Assembly: GCF_000973725.1 (NCBI RefSeq)
Contig: NZ_CP009621.1
Coordinates: forward strand, 4,333,001 to 4,397,000
Reading direction: 5' to 3'
Length of the DNA: 64,000 bases
From: Pontibacter korlensis
GTDB taxonomy: Bacteria; Bacteroidota; Bacteroidia; Cytophagales; Hymenobacteraceae
Shown here: piece by piece, positions 25,838 to 35,395 of the stretch
Layout: every line of letters starts with the position of its first letter
How positions within the stretch are numbered: the stretch's first letter is position 1
The notes under the pieces: model-generated
Told to the model about the DNA's origin: nothing
Seen by the model: the letters and a program-made list of their open reading frames with translations, nothing else
The model's database searches: none
Made by a program: the position numbers and the translations under genes

Positions 25838-27328
25838 ATGAACAAATCAGCTTTTCTACAACTAATACAGCAGGTAGCAAGCATCTCAGACCAGCAAACG
25901 GAAGAACTGGAGAAAGTGGCTGCTACCTTCCCGTATTGTCAGACGGCTCACCTATTGTTGGCAAAGTCAGCCTACGATAAAGGCAGCATGCTTTCTACGC
26001 AGCGCCTGCGACGTGCCTCGGCCTATGCCACAAACAGGCAGCTCCTGAAACGCATTATCTATACTTCACCGGTGGAGGTGCCTGCTTTTGAAGAAACTGC
26101 CGTAGAAGAGAAGCCTACAGCAGAAAGCCCGGAGAACTTTGATACGACTCCGCATCAGGAACAACCAGAGGCGGCTGCTGCTGAAACTTTTGCAGCTACA
26201 GAAGAAGTTGAGCGGGAAACGGCAAATGCTTATACTGAGCTGCCTGCAGTTACTTATGAGCAAGAGCTGAAAGATGAGGTTACCAAGGCTGTAGATGTAG
26301 AAGAATCAGTACAGGCTGAAGAACCTCAGCACGTGGTGGAAGAAACTCCTTCTTTGACAGTTGCAGAATTCGAAATTGATGATGCAGCAGTTGATGAAGA
26401 AGAGTACAATGAACGGGATGAAGTTCAATTGGAGGCTAATAAAGATATATTAGAGCAGCCAATGGAGAAACTTGATTCTGAGCTGGCCCTGCTCCTAACT
26501 ATTAAAAGCCTCAGCCCTTCTTTTACCGACCTACTGGCTCAAAAACCAGACGAACCTAAAGAAGAAATACCAACTACCTATACTCCAGCTCCCCTTGAGC
26601 TACAGCAACCAGAGGAACCGGAAAAAGTTGTTGACAAAGTATATGAAGAGCCTGAACAGAATAACAATGTAGAGCCCAAATCTCAGCCAGACGAGGATGA
26701 ACTGGCAAAGCTTATTTCTGCTGAGGTATCCGCTGCGGCTAAAGCGTACTACAGTCTGGAGGATGTAGGGGAAACCTTACCTTCTAATGACTATTTTGCT
26801 GCCTCAGAAGTTGAAGAGGATGAGCCGGAGGAAGCAGAAGTAAAGTATGCCTTTGACGAGATAGACCAAATGTACCAGCAGGATGCACTAGGTTATTGGA
26901 TGTCATCCAGCCGTATGGGCGAGGTGCTACAGCTTAAGGAGGAAAACGAATTAACTCGTCCTCGACCTGCCAGCTTCCATCCTGAGCTTATACTTGAGTA
27001 CTGCAAAACGCACGAGCTGGTACATCAGGAAGAGCAGGCTCTTCCTCCATTACAGGAGCAGCTAGATATTATCGATCAGTTCCTTAAAGTAAATCCGCGC
27101 CTCAAGACGATGAATAATGTTAAGCTAAAGCCGGAACCGCAAGAGGACTTATCGCTGAAGAGCACTAAGATAAAGCGCGGAATTGCTTCTGAAAGCCTTG
27201 CAAATATCTTCCTGAAGCAGGGCAAGGCCAAAAAAGCAATTAAAATATATGAGCAACTCATTTTGAAAAATCCGGAAAAAAAGAGTTACTTTGCCGAACA
27301 GATCGAAAAATTACAAAACCTAAGTTAA
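25838..27328 (+). CDS. Acidic protein with N-terminal helical domain and C-terminal TPR
   Basis: A 496-residue protein without a signal peptide. Residues 1-70 form a helical domain (KSAFLQLIQQVASISDQQTEELEKVAATFPYCQTAHLL) that looks like a TPR-like cap. About 80-330 is low-complexity and rich in Glu, Pro and Ala, probably disordered. The C-terminus (SESLANIFLKQGKAKKAIKIYEQLI) is one TPR. Function is unknown. It lies between lptE and secG, only 1 nt from secG, so it belongs to this operon and may serve envelope biogenesis. Confidence 0.75.
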   Translation: MNKSAFLQLIQQVASISDQQTEELEKVAATFPYCQTAHLLLAKSAYDKGSMLSTQRLRRASAYATNRQLLKRIIYTSPVEVPAFEETAVEEKPTAESPENFDTTPHQEQPEAAAAETFAATEEVERETANAYTELPAVTYEQELKDEVTKAVDVEESVQAEEPQHVVEETPSLTVAEFEIDDAAVDEEEYNERDEVQLEANKDILEQPMEKLDSELALLLTIKSLSPSFTDLLAQKPDEPKEEIPTTYTPAPLELQQPEEPEKVVDKVYEEPEQNNNVEPKSQPDEDELAKLISAEVSAAAKAYYSLEDVGETLPSNDYFAASEVEEDEPEEAEVKYAFDEIDQMYQQDALGYWMSSSRMGEVLQLKEENELTRPRPASFHPELILEYCKTHELVHQEEQALPPLQEQLDIIDQFLKVNPRLKTMNNVKLKPEPQEDLSLKSTKIKRGIASESLANIFLKQGKAKKAIKIYEQLILKNPEKKSYFAEQIEKLQNLS

Positions 27329-27329
27329 C

Positions 27330-27710
27330 ATGTATATCGCCCTTATTAGTATCATTATCTTTATCTGCGTGCTGCTTGTATTGGTTGTACTTGCTCAGAA
27401 CCCTAAGGGAGGCGGACTTTCCAGCCAGTTTGGTGGTAGCACAAGCCAGCTAATGGGCGTTAAACGCACCGGAGACCTATTAGAGAAATTAACCTGGGGA
27501 TTTGCCATCGCATTGGTAATTCTTACTCTTGCCACACACATGGTTGGCAATACAGGTGACTCAGGTGTCAGAAGTGTTAACGAAGAGCGTGCACGCCAGT
27601 CGCAATTGCCTGCGGCGCCTGCCGGTGCTCTTCCAGGAGTTACTGAAGATACGACAGCTGCCATTCCGGATGCTGGTGACATTCCAGCTATGATTGACAC
27701 TGCTCAATAA
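27330..27710 (+). CDS. secG: Preprotein translocase subunit SecG
   Basis: A small accessory subunit of the SecYEG channel. The 126-residue protein has two membrane segments (about residues 2-22 and 52-72) around the conserved loop LAQNPKGGGLSSQFGG. A Pro/Ala-rich, weakly conserved tail of about 50 residues follows, which is longer than in Proteobacteria but usual here. The ATG at 27330 follows the preceding stop by 1 nt. Confidence 0.93.
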   Translation: MYIALISIIIFICVLLVLVVLAQNPKGGGLSSQFGGSTSQLMGVKRTGDLLEKLTWGFAIALVILTLATHMVGNTGDSGVRSVNEERARQSQLPAAPAGALPGVTEDTTAAIPDAGDIPAMIDTAQ

Positions 27711-27725
27711 AAGATTTAGAGATTA

Positions 27726-27759
27726 GAAAAAGCCGATCCCATTCAGGATCGGCTTTTTT
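27726..27759 (+). terminator. Terminator after secG
   Basis: Stem AAGCCGATCC / GGATCGGCTT with a short loop, followed by six T. It ends the transcript from lptE to secG and separates it from groESL. Confidence 0.8.
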
Positions 27760-27778
27760 ATTTGCAGGCTGCCGTGTT

Positions 27779-27837
27779 AACATGACAGATTTTCCAAAAA
27801 AGTTCCCAATGGCAGTGACAAATGTCAAACATGACAG
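27779..27837. promoter_or_regulatory. Cluster of TGACA half-sites upstream of groESL
   Basis: The 10-mer AACATGACAG occurs twice (27779-27788 and 27828-27837). Between them TGACA-AA-TGTCA (27816-27827) is a perfect inverted repeat, and its TGTCA forms a second inverted repeat with the TGACA at 27832-27836. Four half-sites lie 130-185 bp before the groES start. It is not the HrcA site CIRCE (TTAGCACTC-N9-GAGTGCTAA), which I do not find here. Confidence 0.45.
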
Positions 27838-27967
27838 GTAAAAAGCCGTTAGCACCTGAAAAATTGGCTTAAAATGGCACCTTCTCCGTCTTGGCACAGG
27901 AAATGATAAAGCAGAGGTGTTATTGTAGAAATCATAACATCATAACATAACTAAATAACCAAAAACT

Positions 27968-28258
27968 ATGTCAATCAACATCAAACCATTAGCAGACAGA
28001 GTGATTGTGGCTCCGGCTGCAGCAGAAGAAAAAACCAAATCTGGTATCATTATTCCTGACACTGCTAAAGAAAAACCTCAGCGTGGTGAGGTGGTAGCCG
28101 TTGGCGAAGGCAAAGTATCAGACCAAGGTGCCCTGATGAAGCCACAGGTAAGCGTTGGCGACACTGTGTTGTATGGCAAGTATGCCGGAACTGAGATCTC
28201 TATTGATGGTAGCGATTACCTGATCATGCGTGAGTCAGACATCCTGGCAGTTCTTTAA
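27968..28258 (+). CDS. groES: Co-chaperonin GroES
   Basis: The heptameric lid of the GroEL folding chamber, cytoplasmic. The 96 residues show the family pattern: IKPLADRVIV, the mobile loop AEEKTKSGIIIPDTAKEKP, GEVVAVGEGK, VGDTVLYGKYAGTEI and YLIMRESDILAVL. It heads a two-gene operon with groEL 44 bp downstream. No TAnnTTTG box is evident upstream; a cluster of TGACA half-sites suggests separate control. Confidence 0.98.
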   Translation: MSINIKPLADRVIVAPAAAEEKTKSGIIIPDTAKEKPQRGEVVAVGEGKVSDQGALMKPQVSVGDTVLYGKYAGTEISIDGSDYLIMRESDILAVL

Positions 28259-28302
28259 TCTTACTTAACCAAAGAAAACCTAATCAGTAAAAATTATAAA
28301 CT

Positions 28303-29937
28303 ATGGCTAAAAACATCACATTCGATACAGACGCCCGCAATAAAATTAAATCCGGCGTTGACAAATTGGCTAATGCCGTTAAAGTAACTTTGGGTCCTAA
28401 AGGCCGCAATGTTATCATCGATAAGAAATTCGGCGCTCCTACCATCACAAAAGATGGTGTATCTGTAGCAAAAGAGATCGAGCTGAAAGATGCTATCGAG
28501 AACATGGGTGCTCAGCTGGTAAAAGAAGTTGCTTCTAAAACTGCTGACCAGGCTGGTGACGGTACTACTACTGCAACTGTACTGGCTCAGGCTATCTACA
28601 CTGCCGGCATCAAGAACGTTGCAGCTGGTGCTAACCCAATGGACCTGAAGCGCGGTATCGACAAAGCCGTAGAGGCTGTTGTGGCTAACCTGAAGTCTCA
28701 GTCTAAAACAATCGACAACTCTTCTGAAATTGCTCAGGTTGGTACTATCTCTGCCAACAACGATCCTGAAATCGGTAAAATGATTGCTGATGCGATGGAT
28801 AAAGTTGGTAAAGACGGTGTTATTACTGTAGAAGAAGCAAAAGGTACAGAAACTGAGGTGAAAACTGTAGAAGGTATGCAGTTTGACCGTGGTTACCTGT
28901 CTCCATACTTCGTAACTAACGCGGAGAAAATGGAAGCTGATTTCGACAACCCGTACATCCTGATTTACGACAAGAAAGTTTCTACCATGAAAGAACTGCT
29001 TCCTGTATTGGAGCAAGTAGTTCAAACTGGTAAAGGCCTTGTAATTATCGCTGAGGACGTAGACGGCGAAGCACTTGCTACACTTGTAGTAAATAAATTG
29101 CGTGGCTCACTGAAAATCGCTGCTGTTAAAGCTCCTGGCTTCGGCGACAGAAGAAAAGCAATGCTGGAGGATATCGCTATCCTGACTGGCGGTACAGTAA
29201 TCTCTGAAGAGCGTGGCTACAAACTGGAGAACGCTACCCTTGACTACCTTGGCCAAGCTGAGAAAGTGATCATCGACAAAGACAACACTACGCTTGTAAA
29301 TGGTGCTGGTACTAAAGATGATATCACTGCTCGTATCAACCAAATCAAAGCTCAGATGGAGACAACTACATCTGACTACGATAGAGAGAAACTTCAGGAG
29401 CGCCTGGCAAAGCTTTCTGGTGGTGTTGCTATCCTTTACATCGGTGCTTCTACTGAAGTAGAGATGAAGGAGAAGAAAGACCGCGTGGATGATGCCCTGC
29501 ATGCTACTCGTGCCGCTGTTGAGGAAGGTATCGTTGCTGGTGGTGGTGTTGCACTTATCCGCGCTATCGAGGCACTAGAGAACCTTAACGTAGAGAATGC
29601 TGACCAGAAAACGGGTGTTCAGATCATCAGAACTGCTATCGAGTCTCCTCTGAGAACAATCGTTGCTAACGCTGGTGGCGAAGGCTCTGTGGTTGTTCAG
29701 GCTGTACGTGAAGGCAAGGGTGACTATGGTTACAATGCCCGTGACGACAAGTATGAGAACATGTTTGCGGCCGGTATCATCGACCCAACTAAAGTTACTC
29801 GTCTTGCCCTAGAGAACGCAGCTTCTATCGCTGGCCTGCTTCTAACAACTGAATGTGTTGTTTCTGAAGAGCCTGCTGAAGAAGGTGCTGCTCCTGCTAT
29901 GCCAGCTGGTATGGGTGGAATGGGCGGCATGATGTAA
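28303..29937 (+). CDS. groEL: Chaperonin GroEL
   Basis: A 544-residue Hsp60 that folds proteins in an ATP-driven double ring. Conserved features include VTLGPKGRNVIIDKKFG, the ATP-binding loop GDGTTTATVLAQAI, KAPGFGDRRKAMLEDIAILTG, and the hinge GVAILYIGASTEVEMKEKKD. The chamber-lining C-terminus is GGMGGMM. The codon use is strongly biased, as in a highly expressed gene. A terminator follows at once. Confidence 0.98.
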   Translation: MAKNITFDTDARNKIKSGVDKLANAVKVTLGPKGRNVIIDKKFGAPTITKDGVSVAKEIELKDAIENMGAQLVKEVASKTADQAGDGTTTATVLAQAIYTAGIKNVAAGANPMDLKRGIDKAVEAVVANLKSQSKTIDNSSEIAQVGTISANNDPEIGKMIADAMDKVGKDGVITVEEAKGTETEVKTVEGMQFDRGYLSPYFVTNAEKMEADFDNPYILIYDKKVSTMKELLPVLEQVVQTGKGLVIIAEDVDGEALATLVVNKLRGSLKIAAVKAPGFGDRRKAMLEDIAILTGGTVISEERGYKLENATLDYLGQAEKVIIDKDNTTLVNGAGTKDDITARINQIKAQMETTTSDYDREKLQERLAKLSGGVAILYIGASTEVEMKEKKDRVDDALHATRAAVEEGIVAGGGVALIRAIEALENLNVENADQKTGVQIIRTAIESPLRTIVANAGGEGSVVVQAVREGKGDYGYNARDDKYENMFAAGIIDPTKVTRLALENAASIAGLLLTTECVVSEEPAEEGAAPAMPAGMGGMGGMM

Positions 29938-29956
29938 TCAGCCCCTGCACATAAAT

Positions 29957-29993
29957 CAAAAAGCCCTGAGTCATTACTGGCTCAGGGCTTTTT
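29957..29993 (+). terminator. Terminator of groESL
   Basis: Stem AAAGCCCTGAG / CTCAGGGCTTT with a loop of about 10 nt and five T, 20 nt after the groEL stop codon. Confidence 0.8.
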
Positions 29994-30048
29994 ATATGCT
30001 TTGAAACTATAAGTCTAACTTAGCAGTGCGCTACACTATAAAGTAATC

Positions 30049-30633
30049 CTAGTTAAGCTCTTTTATTGTGATAGTAATATCGCGTGGTGCAGTCTCATCA
30101 CCGCCAAAGTATGGGTATAGCTGATAACCTGCCCCTGCTCCCTGACAGGCTCTTGGCATCTCAACTTCATTACCGTTAAGCACGAAAACATACTTTCCGT
30201 CCTCCATGCGCAGCTCACACACCACTGCCTCTCCTATTGGCACTGATCCAAGCAATTTATAGTCCCATTGCTTGTTCAGGTAAGTATAAGCCAATAGCTC
30301 TAACCTGTTGTTGTACCAGCGCCAACCAAAGCGCGCACTGTTAACATGGTGACTGGAGTTACAGTCAGATAAGCCATAAAGCTTATTGATGTCAGCCTGG
30401 TTGTTTGCAACCACAGTAGTATAGACAGCTGAATTATCGAATGTTACCTCAAACTTGAGACTGCTGGTAGTTACCTGTTTTAGACCGTTTTTGTCTGAAT
30501 AATGGGATCCTTTTTTGATGGTATAGACAACCGCTGGAGTGTCTTGCTCCTCCTGCTTAGGCTCAACCTCGGCTACGGTTTCGCAAGCGCCCATAGCAAG
30601 GCCTAGTACCAGTAGCGACGCAAACTGCCGCAT
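30049..30633 (-). CDS. Hypothetical lipoprotein
   Basis: I do not recognise a family. From ATG 30633 the protein has 194 residues with a lipoprotein signal MRQFASLLVLGLAMGAC (Cys17); an ATG at 30651 adds six residues. The mature part is rich in beta strands (SLKFEVTFDNSAVYTT, FGWRWYNNRLELLAYTYLN, KYVFVLNGNEVEM, RDITITIKEL), which suggests a jelly-roll or concanavalin-like domain exposed at the envelope. It stands alone and has a bidirectional terminator upstream. Confidence 0.7.
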   Translation of the reverse strand: MRQFASLLVLGLAMGACETVAEVEPKQEEQDTPAVVYTIKKGSHYSDKNGLKQVTTSSLKFEVTFDNSAVYTTVVANNQADINKLYGLSDCNSSHHVNSARFGWRWYNNRLELLAYTYLNKQWDYKLLGSVPIGEAVVCELRMEDGKYVFVLNGNEVEMPRACQGAGAGYQLYPYFGGDETAPRDITITIKELN

Positions 30634-30750
30634 CCGTACAAATAATAACATTGGCTAAAAATGAAAAGTGGCTAAAAGTGATATTTCACGGGAAAACACA
30701 AAGCTGCAAAGTAATGGTTCCTGCTGTTCCAAAAGTATAAAATTTTAAAC

Positions 30751-30790
30751 AAAAAAAGCCCCTGAAGATTATTCTTCAGGGGCTTTTTTT
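30751..30790. terminator. Bidirectional terminator downstream of the POT transporter gene
   Basis: A stem of about 16 bp (core GCCCCTGAAGA / TCTTCAGGGGC) flanked by an A-run on the left and a T-run on the right. It lies 26 nt past the end of the minus-strand transporter gene. Confidence 0.8.
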
Positions 30791-30815
30791 GTACTATAAA
30801 AACTAATCTACTTCA

Positions 30816-32261
30816 TTAACTAGCCTCAGCCTCAAGCAGTTGACCTGTTTGCGCCTCGGCTTCGTCATGTTTCTTGTCTTCCTGACCGTGTGTTAATTTA
30901 TTGATACGCTTAGTCAATATCATCAGAATTATGCCTAGCACAATAGTGAAACCTGCAATGCACATGAAGATTTCCAGTTCACCAAGGCGCTGAGCCCAAA
31001 TACCTATCAAAGAAGCCAGCTTATTGCCTAGACCTGTTACTGCAAAGTATAAGCCCATCATAGAAGCTACAATGCGCTTAGGAGCTACCTTTGTAATGAA
31101 AGATAGAGACACTGGGGAAAGCGCCAACTCACCGATAGTATGGAACAGGTAAGCAAACACCAACCAATGCAGTGACGAAAGTCCATCTGCAGAAGAGTTA
31201 CGCTGCAAAGAAGCGAAAACCATGAAGATGAAGCCTATACCTAAGATGGCGGTACCTAATCCCATTTTAAAAATGGACGGAGGGTTTTTGCCTCTTTTGG
31301 CCAAAGCTATCCAGATAGAAGCTACTATACCTCCCAAGGTAAGGATGAAGAAAGAGTTTAAACCCTGTAACCAAGCTGTAGGCACTTCCCAGCCAAACAC
31401 TACACGATCAGTATACTGCAAGGCATAAAGGTTCATCAAACCACCTGCCTGCTCAAAAGAGGCCCAGAATACAAGTACAATAATGAAAGAAATAAGGATA
31501 ACAATGATTCTGTCCCACTCCTGCTTATTGAAGCCAAGGAAGCCAGTATGAGCGGCCTGAGTCTGGTCTTTCGTAAATATTCTGTTTTCGCTATTTTCTT
31601 CTTTCGTTAAGTTTCCAACTCTGTGAAGGTACTTGCGTCCCCAGATAAACACGATTTGGCCAAGCACCATACCAAAACCAGCAAGGCTGAAGCCATAATG
31701 CCAACCGTATACTTCACCTACATAACCGACAATAAGAGAAGCAAGCAGGGCACCAAGGTTGATACCCATATAGAAGATGGTAAAACCTGAGTCGCGGCGG
31801 CTATCACCTTCTTTATAAAGTCCACCAACCATGGTAGAAATGTTTGGCTTAAGCAAACCAGTACCGACAACAATAAGGCACAACGCCGTGTAGAAAGCCC
31901 ACTCTGGAGGGTAAGCCATCAACAGGTGGCCGGCAACCAGCGTAAAGCCACCAATAATAACTGCATTCTTCTGCCCCAATACCTTATCAGCCAGAATACC
32001 ACCAGGTATAGACATCAGGTAAACGAACATGGTATAGGTACCATAAAGCTCTAGTGCTTCCTCGTTAGACCAGCCATAACCCCCATGGGTAGTAGAAACC
32101 AAGAAGAGTACCAAGATACCACGCATACCGTAGTAGCTGAAGCGCTCCCACATTTCAGTAAAGAACAGGATCATTAATCCTTTTGGGTGGCCAAACAAAG
32201 TGCCTTGGTTCTCAATAAAACTAGGCGCTCTCCCCCCGGAGATATTCTGAGATTTTGACAT
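30816..32261 (-). CDS. POT-family proton-coupled peptide transporter
   Basis: A major-facilitator inner-membrane symporter for di- and tripeptides. The 481 residues hold about 12-14 membrane segments. The signature ExxERFxYY is seen as EMWERFSYYGMRG in TM1, and the PTR2 motif as FYMGINLGALLASLIVGYVGE near residue 165. GTGLLKPNIS is also typical. The C-terminus is a short charged cytoplasmic tail. The start is ATG 32261. It is a single gene with a long AT-rich upstream region. Confidence 0.93.
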   Translation of the reverse strand: MSKSQNISGGRAPSFIENQGTLFGHPKGLMILFFTEMWERFSYYGMRGILVLFLVSTTHGGYGWSNEEALELYGTYTMFVYLMSIPGGILADKVLGQKNAVIIGGFTLVAGHLLMAYPPEWAFYTALCLIVVGTGLLKPNISTMVGGLYKEGDSRRDSGFTIFYMGINLGALLASLIVGYVGEVYGWHYGFSLAGFGMVLGQIVFIWGRKYLHRVGNLTKEENSENRIFTKDQTQAAHTGFLGFNKQEWDRIIVILISFIIVLVFWASFEQAGGLMNLYALQYTDRVVFGWEVPTAWLQGLNSFFILTLGGIVASIWIALAKRGKNPPSIFKMGLGTAILGIGFIFMVFASLQRNSSADGLSSLHWLVFAYLFHTIGELALSPVSLSFITKVAPKRIVASMMGLYFAVTGLGNKLASLIGIWAQRLGELEIFMCIAGFTIVLGIILMILTKRINKLTHGQEDKKHDEAEAQTGQLLEAEAS

Positions 32262-32884
32262 AAATTGGTTTTAGCTATTAATTCAGTTTGCGCATTATAA
32301 AACTAAAAATACCACTCTATTCTGAGTATTACAAATTTGTGGCTATCCTGTGTTAAAACTCCGACACAGCAAGCAGGTACTATGTTTTAGAGAGGGCCCT
32401 GTTACCTCGGCCTGTCATTTATGTTACTTATTCATTCTCAAGTAAATTCACACTTACCTTTTTCTTTTTTTGATTTATTCTTGTAGCCATACGCATTGCC
32501 GCTCTTAGATTTGATCAAGTCTATATACAAAAAAGAAGTTTTATTGCTGCTGCCTCTTAAACTTGGTTCTTCCAACACCGTAGAAATTGAAAGGAGCAAG
32601 TTGCTTTAAAAGGTTACTGTGATTATCACCAGCGTATATTTTTCATAGGACCCTTCCTACTCTTCTTGTTCCCAAAGCTACCCGATAAGCGGGAAAACTT
32701 TAATAAGGGTAACGCAAAGTTAGCGCCTGCCTAAGGATTCTGAGAGCCCCCGTATGCATGCACCTAATGAGTAGCTTATAATAATGTATTAAACAAGAAG
32801 TGAGTACATACTTTTAATACTGTTTTTGCTATTTTTGTGTCATTGTTCTATAAACCTATCAATTCAATCAACCCAAAAATTTCA
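32262..32884. other. Long intergenic region between the POT transporter and pckA
   Basis: These 623 bp lie between divergent genes and hold no convincing reading frame or tRNA. I see a TATTTTTG box for pckA at 32830, a minus-strand TAACTTTG at 32722-32715 that could start a long leader or an unannotated RNA, a 10-bp palindrome ACAAATTTGT and a CCCG/CGGG mini-hairpin near 32680. Such a length suggests control of pckA. Confidence 0.4.
32830..32837 (+). promoter_or_regulatory. pckA -7 box
   Basis: TATTTTTG matches TAnnTTTG and gives a leader of about 42 nt to ATG 32885. It also shows that the in-frame GTG at 32837 is not the start. Confidence 0.45.
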
Positions 32885-34498
32885 ATGAAAGAATCTGGAG
32901 TTAAATCTGAAGTAGCAGGTCTCGAAAGCATCGGTATAAAAGAGGCAAAAGAGGTTCTCTGGAACCTTCCTGCTGCGGAGCTGATAGAGGAGGCCATTAA
33001 GAATGGTGAAGGTTACCTCACAGACACCGGTGCCTTAATGTGCGACACCGGCAAGTTTACTGGCCGTTCACCCAAAGACCGCTTTATTGTAAAAGATGAT
33101 CAGACTGAAGAGTCTGTGTGGTGGGGTGACATTAACATTCCTTTTGATGCGGACAAGTTCGATCAGCTGCACGCCAAGATGGTGGATTTCCTGAAAGACA
33201 AGAAGCTCTACGTCCGTGACGCCTATGCAGGTGCTCATCCTGAGTACCGTCTTAACCTACGGGTAATAAACACCCAGGCATGGCAGAACCTCTTTTGCTA
33301 CAACATGTTCCTGCGTTTAACCATAGAGAAACTTAAGGACCATACACCAGGATTCACTATCATTTGTGCTCCTGAATTCCAGGCAGATCCTGCAGTAGAT
33401 GGTACACGCCAACCTAACTTCGCCATTATCAATTTTAGTCAAAAGATGATTCTGATTGGAGGCACAGGGTATGCCGGCGAAATGAAAAAAGGAATATTTA
33501 GTGTGCTAAACTACATTCTGCCACACGAGCGCAATACCCTCTCTATGCACTGCTCCGCAAACGTAGGTAAAGACGGTGACACAGCGATATTCTTCGGGTT
33601 ATCAGGCACAGGTAAAACAACTCTTTCTGCAGATCCTGAACGAGGGTTGATAGGCGACGATGAGCATGGATGGACAGAAGACAGTGTTTTTAATTTTGAA
33701 GGCGGCTGTTACGCTAAAGTAATTGACCTTACACGCGAGAAAGAACCACAAATCTGGGATGCCATTAAATATGGGTCAATAGTGGAAAATACCCGCTTCT
33801 ACCCAGGCACACGCACAGTAGATTATACTAATAACACTGTTACAGAAAACACCCGCACGGCTTATCCTATAAACTACATCGATAATGCCGTTGATCCATC
33901 CAGAGGAGATATCCCCAAGAACATCTTTTTCCTGACAGCCGATGCCTTTGGTGTGCTGCCTCCAATTTCAAGACTAAATACAAGCCAGGCAATGTATCAC
34001 TTTATTTCTGGATACACGGCTAAAGTAGCAGGCACTGAAGTTGGCGTAACTGAACCACAAACAACTTTCTCAGCTTGTTTTGGTGCAGCGTTTCTTCCTC
34101 TTCACCCAACCAAATATGCAGAAATGCTTGGCAGAAAGATGGAGGAGCACAAAGTAAATGTATGGCTGGTAAATACTGGTTGGACCGGTGGGCCATACGG
34201 TGCAGGAAGTCGTATGAAGCTGCCGTACACCCGTGCACTGATTACAGCCGCTTTAAAAGGCGACCTTGACAGTGTAGAATACTCTAAGCACCCAATTTTT
34301 GGCGTTGATATGCCTACCTCCTGCCCTAATGTTCCTGCTGATATACTTAACCCTCGCAATACCTGGGCAAACAAAGAAGAATATGATGCTAAGGCAACAG
34401 ATCTTGCTTTGAAGTTTGTGAAGAACTTCCAAAAGTTTGCAGATTACGCAAATGATGAAATCTTGGCTGGTGCCCCGCAGGTAGAAGTTACTGCATAA
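32885..34498 (+). CDS. pckA: Phosphoenolpyruvate carboxykinase (ATP)
   Basis: It makes phosphoenolpyruvate from oxaloacetate and ATP, the entry to gluconeogenesis. The 537-residue length is typical for the ATP type. Residues 55-68 carry the family start (TGKFTGRSPKDRF). The Walker A-like kinase loop is FFGLSGTGKTTLSAD (237-250), followed by IGDDEHGW and FNFEGGCYAK with the metal- and oxaloacetate-binding residues. The start at ATG 32885 (MKESGVKSEV) is set by the promoter box just upstream. A terminator follows. Confidence 0.97.
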   Translation: MKESGVKSEVAGLESIGIKEAKEVLWNLPAAELIEEAIKNGEGYLTDTGALMCDTGKFTGRSPKDRFIVKDDQTEESVWWGDINIPFDADKFDQLHAKMVDFLKDKKLYVRDAYAGAHPEYRLNLRVINTQAWQNLFCYNMFLRLTIEKLKDHTPGFTIICAPEFQADPAVDGTRQPNFAIINFSQKMILIGGTGYAGEMKKGIFSVLNYILPHERNTLSMHCSANVGKDGDTAIFFGLSGTGKTTLSADPERGLIGDDEHGWTEDSVFNFEGGCYAKVIDLTREKEPQIWDAIKYGSIVENTRFYPGTRTVDYTNNTVTENTRTAYPINYIDNAVDPSRGDIPKNIFFLTADAFGVLPPISRLNTSQAMYHFISGYTAKVAGTEVGVTEPQTTFSACFGAAFLPLHPTKYAEMLGRKMEEHKVNVWLVNTGWTGGPYGAGSRMKLPYTRALITAALKGDLDSVEYSKHPIFGVDMPTSCPNVPADILNPRNTWANKEEYDAKATDLALKFVKNFQKFADYANDEILAGAPQVEVTA

Positions 34499-34520
34499 GC
34501 ACTCGAGCAGCTATAACTGT

Positions 34521-34557
34521 GAAAGCCTCTTCGCATTATTGTGAAGGGGCTTTTTCA
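34521..34557 (+). terminator. Terminator of pckA
   Basis: An imperfect stem (AAAGCCTCTTC / GAAGGGGCTTT) with a short loop, followed by T residues, about 25 nt past the stop codon. Confidence 0.65.
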
Positions 34558-34660
34558 TTCAAAGGTGTTTAAGCGTATTTTTTATACTTTCGTATAAATA
34601 TTTTGTCAGACAGAGAATTTGTTTCTCTTACAAGTGTTAACCTAGACATACAATTTCTTA

Positions 34661-35377
34661 ATGCACCTTTTTTACACCCCAGACATCAACAGCGAATCTT
34701 ATATATTAAGCGAAGAGGAATCAAAACATTGCACACGTGTACTGCGGCTGAGCGATGGAGATATCGTTTATTTGGTGGATGGTATAGGGGGCTTATATAC
34801 AGCCATCATACAGGATGCTCATCATAAACGCTGCCAGCTTCAGGTAATAGATAAGCAAATTGAGTACGGTAAACTGCCTTATACCACACATATAGCTGTG
34901 GCTCCTACAAAGAATATGGACCGCATGGAGTGGTTCGTGGAGAAAGCGGTAGAAATTGGCGTGAGTGAAATTACCTTTCTATTGTGTGAGCACTCTGAAA
35001 GAAAGAATTTACGTTTGGATCGACTTGAGAAGATAGCCGTAAGTGCCATGAAGCAGTCGCAGAAAGGATATTTACCATTATTGAATGACTTAACTCCTTT
35101 CCATCGCTTTGTTCAAAAGTCCTTACCCGATTGCACATTTATAGCTCACCTTGAAGAGGATGCGACCAAAAGTGTAAAGGACTACTATAAGTTTGGCAAG
35201 CCACACTGCATCATGATTGGACCTGAAGGAGACTTCTCTGCTGCAGAAATTGCTGCTGCCTATGAGGCGGGTATAAAACCAGTTACCCTTGGCCAAAGTA
35301 GGCTGCGTACGGAAACAGCTGCCTTAGTGGCTTGCCATACCCTGAATGTACTGCACGACATCTATGCGCCGTTATAA
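34661..35377 (+). CDS. rsmE: 16S rRNA m3U1498 methyltransferase RsmE
   Basis: A SPOUT-fold enzyme methylating N3 of U1498 in the decoding centre of 16S rRNA. The 238-residue protein has an N-terminal PUA-like RNA-binding part (ESKHCTRVLRLSDGDIVYLVDG). The trefoil-knot SAM site shows KNMDRMEWFVEKAVEIGV, CIMIGPEGDFSAAEI and LGQSRLRTETAAL. The start is ATG 34661. The DUF4159 gene follows after 18 bp and may be co-transcribed. Confidence 0.94.
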   Translation: MHLFYTPDINSESYILSEEESKHCTRVLRLSDGDIVYLVDGIGGLYTAIIQDAHHKRCQLQVIDKQIEYGKLPYTTHIAVAPTKNMDRMEWFVEKAVEIGVSEITFLLCEHSERKNLRLDRLEKIAVSAMKQSQKGYLPLLNDLTPFHRFVQKSLPDCTFIAHLEEDATKSVKDYYKFGKPHCIMIGPEGDFSAAEIAAAYEAGIKPVTLGQSRLRTETAALVACHTLNVLHDIYAPL

Positions 35378-35395
35378 CCATACTGAATCACATCA

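Noticed and set aside
27895..27925. Possible sigma54 promoter (TGGCAC) upstream of groES
   Set aside because: TGGCAC is present twice, but no TTGC box lies at the required distance.
28294..29025. Open frame of 243 codons antisense to groEL
   Set aside because: The strong codon bias of groEL removes stop codons on the other strand. No start signal or homology is visible.
32261..32884. Possible riboswitch or ncRNA in the long space before pckA
   Set aside because: Only short palindromes and promoter-like boxes are visible; I cannot build a known RNA fold.
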